Below the pieces are notes generated by a model. It did not search any database and had not been told where the DNA came from. It saw only the letters and a list, made by a program, of their open reading frames with translations. DNA of 64,000 nt. Origin: CAUZIZ01 sp965218775. Its GTDB lineage: Bacteria > Acidobacteriota > UBA6911 > RPQK01 > JAJDTT01. Both the position numbers and the translations under genes were made by a program. The stretch is taken from positions 2,232,001-2,296,000 of the forward strand of contig CBDCLS010000006.1 in assembly GCA_965218775.1 (NCBI GenBank). Reading direction: 5' to 3'. Positions 41,470-50,491 of this stretch are shown here, in pieces (positions within the stretch are counted from its first letter, which is position 1; each line of letters opens with the position of its first letter).

Positions 41470-43875
41470 ATGCGATTTGAAAAGCCCCTTCTTCTTTGCT
41501 TCCTCGCCTTCTCGGCAACTGTAGCCAACGCTCAATACTACCCCCCGGATCCAGTTGTCCTCGAAGTGACCCCTCACGGTATGCAGCGAGGCACTCAGAG
41601 GACGGTCGTGCTAGAGGGGCTGAATCTCGGCGAAACCTCACGCATCTACTTCGACGAAGAGGGCGTCACCCCCACCATCCTCGAAATCGAATCGGTGCCG
41701 AACCCTCCCCTTGTGACCCCGCGACACCGAATCAAAGTCCTAATGAAGGCGAGCAGCGAGAGCGCAGTTGGCATCCACGGATTACGCGTCAAGACTCCCT
41801 TCGGCACCAGTAACTGGGTTCCCTTCTCTGTAGGGCACCTGAAGGAGATCACCGAAAGCTCATCTCCAGCGGATTCCAACGAAATCCGGAAGATCGCGCC
41901 ACCCGTGACGTATGAGGGCAGGATAGGAGCCCCGGGAGAAGAAGACTTTCTCCACTTCGATGCCTCATCTGGTGATGAGTTCGTCTTTCAGATAGCGGCA
42001 GGCCCGATCGGCTCGAAGCTAGATTCCCGGCTGACACTGACGAACCAAAAGGGACACGTGCTGGCCCGCAGCAACAACTTCTCCCCGGCCAGCCTGGACT
42101 CCTTTCTGGGCTATCGATTCACCCAGGCAGGTCGCTACCGGTTGGGTATCACCGACTTCGCCGGAAATGGAGGCAGAAAGTTCTCCTACCGCCTCACGAT
42201 AGGACGCCTGCCCTACATCACTCAGCGCTTTCCTTTGGGAGTCCGCCGGGGAGGCGTTCAAAAAGTCCGGGTTGAAGGCTTCAACCTGGGAGGACTGACC
42301 GAAATCGAACTTGATCGCCGGGGTCCGAAATCGAGCGGCGGATATCACTACTGGCGTCCCAACACCTCCCTGGGTCCAAGCTTGAACCAGGTCAGAATTG
42401 CGATCGGCGAACACCCGCGACTGCTGGAGAGCGAGGACAACGATGCGATAGTCTCTGCCCAGCGGGTATCCATCCCCAGCACTATCGACGGCAGAGTGGA
42501 GCGAGATGGAGATCGAGATACGTTTCGCCTGCATTGTCGACAAGGAGAGGTGTTAGCACTGGAAGTACTTGCCCAGCGCTTGGACTCGCCGCTGGACTCG
42601 CTCATCGAGATACTTGACGACTCCGGGCAGCCCGTTCTCCGGTCGACTCTCAAAGCGACTTTCGAAGGCAACCATCAGGATCCCCTCGCCTCAGGATCAC
42701 TGCAGCTGCAGCGATTCGAATCGACGACGAATCTCACCTTTCGTCCCTGGGATTTCGTGCTGATCAACGGCCGGGAATTGGTTCGACTCGAGGAGGCAGT
42801 TCGGCACTCCGACGACTTCTCTCTGGCGCAAGGACTTCTGGGGAAAAGGCTGGCCTGGCTCGGAACGACGCCCCAGAACCATCCGGCCAACCTCAAGGTC
42901 TTCAAGGTGGACATCCTGCCGCCGCAGGCCCAGGTCGAGAACGGTGAGCTGCCCATTTTCCATCTCAACTACAGAAATGATGATGGAGGGCCAGTCTACG
43001 GGAAGGATTCATACCTCCTCTTCACCGCTCCGGCAGATGGCGACTACCTCGTACGGCTCAGCGACTTGAGGAGAAAAGGGGGAAAGCGTTTCGCCTACCA
43101 GCTCACCATTCGCCCGGCCCATCCTGACTTCAGACTCTTCCTGGACGACGGTTTCATGCAGCAGCGAGACCTCAGGGGAGCCGGTGCCAGGAATCCGAAC
43201 ATTCCAAGAGGAGGTCGGGTTGCGGTCACGGTCTCGGCCCATCGGATAGATGGCTTCATGGGCGAAATCGAGGTCGAAGCCCAGCACCTCCCTCCGGGCG
43301 TTGCGGCCACTCGCGGGATCATTCGAGCAGAAGAGTTTCAGACCACTCTAGCCTTGGCAGCTAGCGAGAGCGCCGCGGATAGCAGCGCGACCTTAAGGAT
43401 CTTGGGCAGGGCGCGAATCAACGGTGAAGAGCGGGTGCGGCCGGCGTTGGATCGTGACGGCTCTCTGAACCTGATCTCGACCTCACCTCCAGCGATCATC
43501 CGACCTCTGGTAGAGCCCGAGCGACTGGTGCTGCAAGCGGGCACGGAGACGACCCTTCGCGTCTCCATCGAATGCCCCGAAGATTTCTCTCAGGAAGTCG
43601 GGATCGAAGTAAAGAACAGGCCGCCCGGACTCTTTGTCTGGGGGCGCTCAACCAACGCAGGTCTGGTAATCGGAGAAGGCGAGCGCAGCCGAGATCTCAC
43701 ACTGGTGGCGGATCCCGAGCTTCCACCAAAGACTTTTCCGATCTTCGTGGTGACCCGGTTCAAGAGTGAGGAGACCGAAAAGATGCGGGGAATCGAAATG
43801 CTGCAGCAGTCCGCCGACTACGCCTCGACTCCGGTCATGGTGACCATTCTGCCTCGTCCAACCGCAGACGACTAA
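41470..43875 (+). CDS. Secreted beta-sandwich protein with pre-peptidase-like domains
   Basis: 801 residues from ATG 41470 (TTG 41467 is the preceding codon). Signal peptide LLLCFLAFSATVANAQ. The body consists of IPT/Ig-like strands (VTPHGMQRGTQRTVVLEGLNLG) and at least two pre-peptidase C-terminal-like sandwiches (EDFLHFDASSGDEFVFQIAA and RDTFRLHCRQGEVLALEV), then further Ig-like strands up to the end. No catalytic motif is seen. Such proteins commonly follow DUF1501/DUF1553 genes, so this is probably the third member of that set, separated only by a palindromic repeat. Confidence 0.75.
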   Translation: MRFEKPLLLCFLAFSATVANAQYYPPDPVVLEVTPHGMQRGTQRTVVLEGLNLGETSRIYFDEEGVTPTILEIESVPNPPLVTPRHRIKVLMKASSESAVGIHGLRVKTPFGTSNWVPFSVGHLKEITESSSPADSNEIRKIAPPVTYEGRIGAPGEEDFLHFDASSGDEFVFQIAAGPIGSKLDSRLTLTNQKGHVLARSNNFSPASLDSFLGYRFTQAGRYRLGITDFAGNGGRKFSYRLTIGRLPYITQRFPLGVRRGGVQKVRVEGFNLGGLTEIELDRRGPKSSGGYHYWRPNTSLGPSLNQVRIAIGEHPRLLESEDNDAIVSAQRVSIPSTIDGRVERDGDRDTFRLHCRQGEVLALEVLAQRLDSPLDSLIEILDDSGQPVLRSTLKATFEGNHQDPLASGSLQLQRFESTTNLTFRPWDFVLINGRELVRLEEAVRHSDDFSLAQGLLGKRLAWLGTTPQNHPANLKVFKVDILPPQAQVENGELPIFHLNYRNDDGGPVYGKDSYLLFTAPADGDYLVRLSDLRRKGGKRFAYQLTIRPAHPDFRLFLDDGFMQQRDLRGAGARNPNIPRGGRVAVTVSAHRIDGFMGEIEVEAQHLPPGVAATRGIIRAEEFQTTLALAASESAADSSATLRILGRARINGEERVRPALDRDGSLNLISTSPPAIIRPLVEPERLVLQAGTETTLRVSIECPEDFSQEVGIEVKNRPPGLFVWGRSTNAGLVIGEGERSRDLTLVADPELPPKTFPIFVVTRFKSEETEKMRGIEMLQQSADYASTPVMVTILPRPTADD

Positions 43876-43879
43876 GGCT

Positions 43880-43986
43880 GAAACTTCATTGGCAAAACGT
43901 AGCTTTGGCCTCCAGGCCGAAGTATTCTTCCCTCGAGCCTTTGGCTCGACACATGGCGGCCTGGAGGCCACCGCTACGCCGGATCC
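43880..43986. repeat. Palindromic repeat family P, copy 4
   Basis: GAAACTTCATTGGCAAAACG with the same stems as copy 3 (GGCCTCCAGGCCGAAG; CGAGCCTTTGGCTCG; GGCCTGGAGGCCACCGCTACGCCGG). The right terminal GAAGTTTC is missing. It lies four bases past the pre-peptidase gene. Confidence 0.82.
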
Positions 43987-44065
43987 GCTAGGCAGCAGCC
44001 CTCCACTCCAGTATCATGAGCCAATGAAAAATTGACCGATGCACGACTGTACCGGAGGAAAAGCC

Positions 44066-44938
44066 ATGCGAACGCAGATTGTATCGCTACTGATGTTGTC
44101 CATTCTCATTCTGTCTGGATGCTCCCAACCAGCTGAACCGCAAACCACAACTGAGACCGAGCAAAGCGATATCGCAGCCGCCTGCAACTTCCAGTCGTCC
44201 TATATGACCTGGGACCTTCCTCCCCGGCCTGACCCCCGGCCCCACGCACGGCACAATCTTCCCCTGGGAAACAAGGCGCGCATCCAACTGGAGGCTTTGA
44301 TTGACGTCATCGATGAGACCAGTGGCGAAAGCGAGCGCTTCGTCCTGATCGCGCCCTGCCGCACCGAATGGGTCTACGCCGAAGATCGGCTCTTCCAGAT
44401 ACCCAGCGAGGAGTACCGCGTGATCTATAGCCTGAAGGAACACCGCGGCATGGGCCGCAAAATCACCTATGAAGGGCCGCCTTCCAAGGGCGGATCTCAT
44501 GCCGAGAACTTCCGCTCCGTTGAGATAGATGTGCAAACCTTTGCCGGCACGCGACACCTGAAAACACCAACCGAAATCAACTGGGCGACCGAGACCAACA
44601 TTCCGCTGGTGGCTCGAACTGAAATCCGGGATTCCCAGCGCGGACAGCGCTACGTTATGGAGTATCCGATCAGAACCATGAACTTCCGGCCTGAAGCAGG
44701 ATCTTTCCAGGTTGATACCGGTCCCTTGCTGGTGCCCGACTTGAACTCAGAGGAGGAGCGTCCCATCGATCGACTCCAGATGGCCCACGTCGTCTACAAT
44801 CGCCTGGACAAGGCTGAATTCATTTTGAGGCGCCCGACCCCAATCAAGGACGAGAGCGGGACAGAGGTTACGAAGGTGCTCCACTACTCGGAGGTTGTAG
44901 AACATCCCGCCCAGACAGTGCTGCTCGCCGCGGAGTGA
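44066..44938 (+). CDS. Lipoprotein of unknown function
   Basis: I choose ATG 44066 (MRTQIVSLLMLSILILSGC) with GGAGG upstream; nine codons upstream are unlikely. The lipobox LSGC predicts lipidation at Cys19. The mature part is a soluble beta-rich domain without a family I recognise; marks include YMTWDLPPRPDPRPHARH and VIDETSGESERFVLIAPCR. It may belong with the exported proteins on its left. It ends just before a short TIR element. Confidence 0.7.
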   Translation: MRTQIVSLLMLSILILSGCSQPAEPQTTTETEQSDIAAACNFQSSYMTWDLPPRPDPRPHARHNLPLGNKARIQLEALIDVIDETSGESERFVLIAPCRTEWVYAEDRLFQIPSEEYRVIYSLKEHRGMGRKITYEGPPSKGGSHAENFRSVEIDVQTFAGTRHLKTPTEINWATETNIPLVARTEIRDSQRGQRYVMEYPIRTMNFRPEAGSFQVDTGPLLVPDLNSEEERPIDRLQMAHVVYNRLDKAEFILRRPTPIKDESGTEVTKVLHYSEVVEHPAQTVLLAAE

Positions 44939-44959
44939 TGCGCTAGACGCGGTGCCCGG

Positions 44960-45148
44960 CTAGTACCATGTCACACAGGTAGTGACGGGTTTGCAGATGG
45001 GGCTTGCGAGGCGAGATCAAGGCAGGAGGAGGAAGACGATGCTTGGCCATCTTCGACGACGACCAACACAGAGATCGACCGCAACCCCCGTCTGCCCTGT
45101 GGGTGGCGACGCCACAAACCCGACACTACATGTGTGACATGGTACTAG
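44960..45148. mobile_element. MITE-like element with 34-bp terminal inverted repeats
   Basis: The left end CTAGTACCATGTCACACAGG (44960-44993) and the right end (45115-45148) are reverse complements over 34 bp with two mismatches. The outermost CTAG may be a target duplication rather than element sequence. The 189-bp body includes a short minus-strand frame resembling the beginning of an IS transposase (MAKHRLPPPALISP). It lies two bases from the stop of the NHL-propeller gene. Confidence 0.78.
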
Positions 45149-45150
45149 AG

Positions 45151-46248
45151 TCAACTCAACCGACGAAGCTTGGTCACACGGCCGATTGGCACCCACTCGG
45201 CGACGAAAATGTTTCCCTCGCGGTCGAAACAGGCGTCATGTGGTGAAATGAATTTGCCCGCTGGAAATTCGCTGCGAGGCTCCTTTCTGACCTCACGAAA
45301 ATTCGCAGGTCCTTCCCCCAGATGAGCTAGAATCCGATTATTCCGGTCCAGCAGAGTCACTCGTGCCGCCAGATCCGGTATCAACAGGATCCCGTTCCGC
45401 TCGTCGAAATGGCAAGGAAGATTGACACCCTCGACGAAGCTCAGGTGTTTACCCTCCAAAGTGAAGTACTGGAGTCGGTTGTTGCTGCGATCGGCTACCA
45501 GTAACAGCGGGTCCTCGCCGCGGTTATCGATGGTAATTCCGTGAGGGCTCGAGAGCTGGCCTGGCCCCGCTCCTTCCCCCCCAAAGCTCTGGATGAACTT
45601 TCCTTCACGGTCGTACTGGTTGATATAGCTGGAGCCGTAGCCGTCGCCCACATAGATATCCCCGTTGGCAGCGATCGCCAGGTTGGTGGGATGGTACTTC
45701 GTGAATGGCTTCCCCTCTCCATCGCGCTTATAGTGCTCAGACTCCTTGGGATAGCCCAGACGAAACACCACCTCGCCCTTGAGCGTGGTCTTGGCCACGA
45801 CGTTCCGGTCCAGATCCTTGTAGTCCCGCGCCGTCAGATAGAGGTACTCTTCACTTCCCTCTCTCTGTAGGTGAAGACCGTGTGCCGACCCCTGATAATC
45901 CTTGCCCCAGGAACCCACGAATCGGCCCTCGGGATCGAAGATTACCAAGGAATCGGGTACATCGCTGCTGCTGTGAACGCTGTGATGAACATAGATGTTT
46001 CCCTGAGAATCCTCAACGATCCCATGGGTATTTCCGTAACTGATGTGCTTTGGCAACTCACCCCAGTCGTGAATGACTTCGTAGCGGTGCTCACCCGAAC
46101 CCACAACGGGTCGTCCCGCTCCTGACTTACGGGTAATCCCCAGGAGCTGAGGTCCCAGTGAGGCCACTGTGACAGTCCCTGCGCTCTTCATGAACTGCCT
46201 TCGTGAGGACCTTGAGGACTCCGCACACTTCTTGTTCTGAGTAATCAT
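45151..46248 (-). CDS. Tat-exported NHL-type beta-propeller protein
   Basis: Start at ATG 46248 (MITQNKKCAESSRSSRRQF), about 9 bp from AAGGAG; the longer frame is Arg-rich. A twin-arginine signal SSRRQFMKSAGTVTVASLG leads into a six-bladed propeller with NHL-like units: HGIVEDSQGNIYVHHS, NLAIAANGDIYVGDGYG, HGITIDNRGEDP and ACFDREGNIFVAEW. Family members are often paired with peptidylglycine monooxygenase-like or cytochrome proteins. Here the upstream gene (35 bp away) encodes a cytochrome-WD40 protein, so both probably act in the periplasm together. Confidence 0.82.
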   Translation of the reverse strand: MITQNKKCAESSRSSRRQFMKSAGTVTVASLGPQLLGITRKSGAGRPVVGSGEHRYEVIHDWGELPKHISYGNTHGIVEDSQGNIYVHHSVHSSSDVPDSLVIFDPEGRFVGSWGKDYQGSAHGLHLQREGSEEYLYLTARDYKDLDRNVVAKTTLKGEVVFRLGYPKESEHYKRDGEGKPFTKYHPTNLAIAANGDIYVGDGYGSSYINQYDREGKFIQSFGGEGAGPGQLSSPHGITIDNRGEDPLLLVADRSNNRLQYFTLEGKHLSFVEGVNLPCHFDERNGILLIPDLAARVTLLDRNNRILAHLGEGPANFREVRKEPRSEFPAGKFISPHDACFDREGNIFVAEWVPIGRVTKLRRLS

Positions 46249-46283
46249 GAGCATCTCTCCTTCCAAGACCTGACCTTGATGTC

Positions 46284-47612
46284 TCAAGGATCGTTGGCTG
46301 CGGGTCCGTCTACGAGCTTTACGGCTCCGTCGTAGCAACCCAGAGCCAGCCTGGTGCTTTCAGGATTCAAAGCCATGGACATCACCCACTCCGGCTCAGG
46401 TGCACGCTGGCTAACGCGCTCGAGGGTCTTCGTCTCGAAGACCCGAACCAACCGATCAGTGGCGGTCGAGACCAGATGCTTGCCATCTCGAGAATAGATT
46501 AGCCGGGTGATCGTCCCACCGTGTGCGAGTACTGAGCGGTCCAATGCCCAGCCCTCTTCCTTCCTGACCCAGATCCTGATGGTTCTGTCCTCCCCGCCAA
46601 CGGCCAACTCCCTGCCCGAGGGATCCACCGCGACGGAATACAGGGCTCCAACCGCACCCGAGAGGGTATCGAGTCGCTCTCCGGTCTGCGGGGACCAGAC
46701 CTTGACCGTGCCGTCGCCGGATGCCGAAGCTAGACGGGTGCCGTCTGGGGTGAAGCAAATCGAGAAGACAGGACCGTTATGCTCCTCCAATGTCCTGAGC
46801 TCTTCTCCGCTTCGAACGTCCCAGAGCTTGATCTTACGATCATAGCTAGAACTGGCCAGAGTTGTGCTATCCGGACTGAAGGCCAGCGAGTAAACCGAGT
46901 CGGAATGCCCTTCCAGCGTGTGAACCAGCATCCGCGTCTCGGAATCCCAGATCCTGATCTCTCCAAACTGTGCCGGAGCTCCTCCGCCTGCCGCCAGCAA
47001 CGCGCCGTCGGCGGAAAAGGCCAGGCTGCGTATCAAATCAGGCGGTCCTGGCAGGGAGAAGGTGCGTCGACCGTCTAAGGGATCCATGAGGTGGACCTCT
47101 TCAAAACCACCAGCTGCCAGGATTCGACCCTCGGGATGGAATCCCAGCCCTGCAACCGGCGGCTTCACCGGCACCTGCGGCTTGATGTCCGGTATCGGAG
47201 AAGGAACCGCAGGAGACGAGGCCTCGGCGAGTTCGGGGGGTTGCGCACTGGAATCGATCCAGGCCTTTAGCAACGCAATCTGCCCTGGCTCAAGCTGCCC
47301 ATTCATAGGCATCCTGGGCTCGACTTTCCCTTCCAGCATCAGCACCAGACGACTCTGATCACTGTGTCCAGACAGGAAGACCTTCCCATGTTCACCACCC
47401 TTTGCGAGGTCCTCGTAGCTCTCCAGTACCAGCCCACCCATCTTGGTCGCCGAGCTGTGGCAGCCCACACACAGTTCCTGGAAGATGGGCAGGATGTCGC
47501 GGTTGAAATCGGGTGGAGATGAAGGGGGCTTGACCTGCTGAGCAAAAGGAATACCAGTAGAGACAAATCCCCAGAGAAGAAGCCAGCCGATCCCTCGGTG
47601 CCGTGTCAGCAT
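46284..47612 (-). CDS. Planctomycete-type cytochrome C domain plus WD40 propeller
   Basis: Start ATG 47612 (MLTRHRGIGWLLLWGF), behind GAAGAGAAG and giving a clean signal peptide ending GIPFAQQ. The PSCyt1-type domain comes first: FNRDILPIFQELCVGCHSSA (CxxCH haem site) to MPMNGQLEPGQIALLKAWID. Seven WD40 blades follow (SVYSLAFSPDSTTLASSSYD, SICFTPDGTRLASASGDG, YSVAVDPSGRELAVGGEDR). 442 residues. Such proteins are predicted periplasmic. The gene is in line with the NHL gene downstream and a small NTF2-like gene upstream. Confidence 0.87.
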   Translation of the reverse strand: MLTRHRGIGWLLLWGFVSTGIPFAQQVKPPSSPPDFNRDILPIFQELCVGCHSSATKMGGLVLESYEDLAKGGEHGKVFLSGHSDQSRLVLMLEGKVEPRMPMNGQLEPGQIALLKAWIDSSAQPPELAEASSPAVPSPIPDIKPQVPVKPPVAGLGFHPEGRILAAGGFEEVHLMDPLDGRRTFSLPGPPDLIRSLAFSADGALLAAGGGAPAQFGEIRIWDSETRMLVHTLEGHSDSVYSLAFSPDSTTLASSSYDRKIKLWDVRSGEELRTLEEHNGPVFSICFTPDGTRLASASGDGTVKVWSPQTGERLDTLSGAVGALYSVAVDPSGRELAVGGEDRTIRIWVRKEEGWALDRSVLAHGGTITRLIYSRDGKHLVSTATDRLVRVFETKTLERVSQRAPEPEWVMSMALNPESTRLALGCYDGAVKLVDGPAANDP

Positions 47613-47646
47613 CTTCTCTTCGATTGAAGGCGACCCCATCATCCTC

Positions 47647-48111
47647 TTAGCCCACTTCCTGGATGGATTTACCGAAATCAGTCTCCCAGTCGCTGACGGC
47701 TTCAAAGTCGCTACTCACCACCTTCCAACGACCGTCTATCCGACGCAGAAGGAAACTCTGACGCTTGTTTCTGCCCTCGTAGACCGTCTCTGTAAAGACC
47801 AGGACTTCATTGGCGCCCCGACTCTCCTTGTTCAGAATCGCCAGTCCTTTGACCGCCTGGCCGCGACGTTTTAGCCATTGCTCCAGATCGGCCCGTCCCT
47901 GCTTCTCAATGATACCCTCCAGGCGGCGGCCGAGTTCACCTCCGAAACATCGAAGCAGTCCAGAAACATCTCCTGCCTTCAGAGCCTGGACCATGGCAAT
48001 GAGTGCCTCCTCGGGTTCATCCACCTGCGGAGAGGTCTGCTGATCGCGCAGCACGAAGTAGAGGAAACCGCTCAGGATCAGCAGGAAGGGAACAAATCGC
48101 CTCGCTTCCAT
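47647..48111 (-). CDS. Membrane-anchored NTF2-like small protein
   Basis: 154 residues. An N-terminal anchor (FVPFLLILSGFLYFVL) is followed by a domain with ALIAMVQALKAGDVSGLLRC and RQSFLLRRIDGRWKVVSSD. This resembles the SnoaL/NTF2-type fold common in small exported proteins. It lies 55 bp downstream of the hflK-like gene and upstream of the cytochrome-WD40 gene. Function unknown. Confidence 0.65.
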   Translation of the reverse strand: MEARRFVPFLLILSGFLYFVLRDQQTSPQVDEPEEALIAMVQALKAGDVSGLLRCFGGELGRRLEGIIEKQGRADLEQWLKRRGQAVKGLAILNKESRGANEVLVFTETVYEGRNKRQSFLLRRIDGRWKVVSSDFEAVSDWETDFGKSIQEVG

Positions 48112-48166
48112 AGGCGCACTCTCTCAGTCTCTCGAAACAGGACTCCTGCCACACCCTTTCATAGGT

Positions 48167-49141
48167 TCAGGGAGCAGCGCGGATCGGCGTAGGAAGGGTC
48201 AAACCTTCCAAGATATCTAGATCCACTCCCTGGCCGCTCCCAGAATCGTCCAGAATCACCTTCTTGGTCCGCGGCAGAATCTCCTCCATCGCCTCCAGGA
48301 AAAGCCTGGCGGTGGTGACCTCGGGGTGAACTCGATACTCCTGCCAAAGGCTTACGAAATGCTGAGATTCCCCCTGGGCCCGGTTCGTCACCTCGGTCCG
48401 ATGGATCTCGGCCCGCTGGGATATCTCACGGGCTTCTCCCCGAGCCCGGGGCAGCCGCTCACTCGCATATCCCCGTGCCTCCTGGACGATTCGATTCCGA
48501 TCCTCCCGGGCATTGGCCACTTCCAGGAAGGCGTCTCGGACCTCCTCGGGAGGCGTGACCTGCTCGAGCGTGATGGCCGTAAGGGTCACTCCCAGCTGGA
48601 GTCGATCGGCTTCCGCCTGCAGGTCCCTCTGGACCTCGTTCTGCAGCGCAACACGACCCGTGGTCAGAATCTCGTCGACATGCCTTCGGGCCACCGCACG
48701 AGAGAGAGCGCGCAGTAGTAGAGCTCTCAAACTACTCGTGAGATCTTCCGTCCGGAAGAGATAGAGCTGGGGAGCCTGGATATAGTACTGGATCGAAGCT
48801 CTTGTCTTCACCAGATTCTGATCCCCGGTGAGGAGATAGTCTGCCTCTCCGATTCGCGCGACGCCTAGAGCCCGACTGAGATCAGTACCGCCAATCGAGA
48901 GTCTCTGGGCCTCGTTGATCCTCAGCAGAATGACTCGATCTACAGGATAGGGGAGAGCGTAGTGCAAACCCGGCTGAGCTCGCTCCTCGAGCATCCTGCC
49001 TAGTCGAATCTGGATAGCCTGGCGATCGGCTGGAACGTAATAGACGCCTGACGCCAGATAGACAAGAGCAAGAATGCCCAGCAGGCTTCGCCGATGCCGT
49101 CCCATCCCCTGCCGAAATTCCTCCGCTGACGGGACTCTCAA
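48167..49141 (-). CDS. HflK-like SPFH protein (stand-alone)
   Basis: 324 residues. One N-terminal membrane anchor (LGILALVYLASGVYYV), then an SPFH/band-7 domain (RQAIQIRLGRMLEERAQPGL, HYALPYPVD) and a helical stalk with AEADRLQLGVTLTAITLEQV, PPEEVRDAFLEVANARED and ARGYASERLPRARGEA. The latter is typical of HflK. The start overlaps the hflC stop by four bases. HflK and HflC form a periplasm-facing cage around the FtsH protease in other bacteria. A second HflK-like domain is attached to the P-type ATPase upstream. Confidence 0.85.
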   Translation of the reverse strand: MRVPSAEEFRQGMGRHRRSLLGILALVYLASGVYYVPADRQAIQIRLGRMLEERAQPGLHYALPYPVDRVILLRINEAQRLSIGGTDLSRALGVARIGEADYLLTGDQNLVKTRASIQYYIQAPQLYLFRTEDLTSSLRALLLRALSRAVARRHVDEILTTGRVALQNEVQRDLQAEADRLQLGVTLTAITLEQVTPPEEVRDAFLEVANAREDRNRIVQEARGYASERLPRARGEAREISQRAEIHRTEVTNRAQGESQHFVSLWQEYRVHPEVTTARLFLEAMEEILPRTKKVILDDSGSGQGVDLDILEGLTLPTPIRAAP

Positions 49142-50037
49142 CGGGCCAACCTCCCGTTTTTGCCTTGCGTGAGAAGTTTGAGCAGCTCCGAGTCGGCCGA
49201 GAGCACTGCGGTCGTCTTTTCGTCCAGAATCTTGCGATAGGTCTCGAGCGTCCGGACCATCTGGTAGAAATCAGGATCTCGGGAAAAGGCCTCCCCATAG
49301 ACCTTGGTCGCCTCCGCATCCCCTTGTCCACGAATGATCTCGGCCTCCTTGTAAGCACTGGACAGAATCTCCTCGGCGGCTCGATCGGCCTCGGCCCTTA
49401 TCTTCCTGGCCTCCTCTTCCCCTTCGGCTCGATACTTCTTCGCGATCCTCTCCCGCTCAGCCCGCATTCGCGCGAACACACTCTCGCGGTTCTGGGAAGG
49501 TAGGTTGATCCGTTTGATGTCGACCGTAGCAATCCCGATTCCGTACCGCTGGCGAGCAATCCCGCTGCATTCTTGAGTCAGGTTCTTCATCAAAGCGCCG
49601 AGGCGGACTTGCTCGGTATCGGTGGCGACCAGATCCGACAGCTCGGTCTGTCCCAGGGCTGCCGACACAGCTGACCAGACAATGTCGTGCAACCTCATCT
49701 CTGCCCCGGTGCGGTCGCCCACCGTTCGGAGAAACAGGAGAGGATCCTCAACCTGCCACAAGACGCAGTTTTCCACCAACAGGTTCTTCTTATCTCGAGT
49801 CAGGTACTCTGAAGGTCTCGGGTTGTAGAGATGGAGTCTCTTATCGATACGCGTCAGTCCCTGGAAAGGCCATTTGAACTTGAGTCCTGCATCCTTGTAG
49901 TCGGCTACCGGACGGCCGAACTGAGTGACGAGAGCGATCTCGGTCTCAGGCACAGTGAACAGGCTGAGGTAGAGAAGAAGCAGAATGACCAGAACCCAAG
50001 TTAGCTTGCTCTTGACGATCCGCTCGCGGCTAACCAT
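49138..50037 (-). CDS. hflC: FtsH modulator HflC
   Basis: 299 residues: membrane anchor LVILLLLYLSLFTV, SPFH domain with ALVTQFGRPVADYKDAGL, and the HflC-specific end RGQGDAEATKVYGEAF, SRDPDFYQMVRTLETYRKIL. The coiled-coil segment AEGEEEARKIRAEADRAAEE precedes it. It should pair with an HflK subunit. The next gene overlaps it (ATGA). Upstream lies a 455-bp region with long inverted repeats, separating it from the ATPase-HflK gene. Confidence 0.93.
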   Translation of the reverse strand: MVSRERIVKSKLTWVLVILLLLYLSLFTVPETEIALVTQFGRPVADYKDAGLKFKWPFQGLTRIDKRLHLYNPRPSEYLTRDKKNLLVENCVLWQVEDPLLFLRTVGDRTGAEMRLHDIVWSAVSAALGQTELSDLVATDTEQVRLGALMKNLTQECSGIARQRYGIGIATVDIKRINLPSQNRESVFARMRAERERIAKKYRAEGEEEARKIRAEADRAAEEILSSAYKEAEIIRGQGDAEATKVYGEAFSRDPDFYQMVRTLETYRKILDEKTTAVLSADSELLKLLTQGKNGRLAR

Positions 50038-50114
50038 GATGCACCAACCTCACTTTCGACTCTCCATCCTCAGGGAGGGTAAGTGCCCAGCACCCTTCAA
50101 GAACTACAAACAAG

Positions 50115-50360
50115 GTCAATCCCAACGGGATTGCGTCCTTCAGCCCAGGGTTTCCGAACCCTGGGTAACCGACATACCCCGCAGACGTCAACCCTGTAGG
50201 GGTTGCGGCACAATCTATCGAAAAGCGCGATTTCTCCATGGGGTGACCCTCTGTACCCTTCTGTACACAACCCCTTCAGGGTTGATTCTGATTTACCCAA
50301 TCCCTACCCAGGGTTCGGAAACCCTGGGCTGGAAGCCACAATCCCGTTGGGATTGACCTC
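50115..50360. repeat. Long inverted repeat upstream of hflC
   Basis: The left arm (about 50115-50165) carries GGTCAATCCCAACGGGATTG and CCCAGGGTTTCCGAACCCTGGG. The right arm (about 50308-50360) carries the same in reverse (CCCAGGGTTCGGAAACCCTG, CAATCCCGTTGGGATTGACC). Between them are further short palindromes (AACCCTGTAGGGGTTG; CAACCCCTTCAGGGTTG). Modules of this kind (CCCAGGGTT...AACCCTGGG, CAATCCCAACGGGATTG) recur as REP-like sequences in several phyla. It fills most of the gap between the ATPase-HflK fusion and hflC and could attenuate or stabilise the transcript. Confidence 0.78.
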
Positions 50361-50491
50361 TCCTGATGCGATCGATCCCTCTTGTCGGGAGATTGGCCTC
50401 TCCTGATGTTCGCAGCTCAAGCTGTCATTCACTTCGACTAAAACAGAAACAGATAAAAAACGTTTCTTCTTCCCTGGAGCAATCGAACTGC

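Noticed and set aside
26928..43986. The repeated palindromes were considered as a CRISPR array.
   Set aside because: Copies are kilobases apart, have no regular spacers, contain hairpins and occur in both orientations; there are no cas genes.
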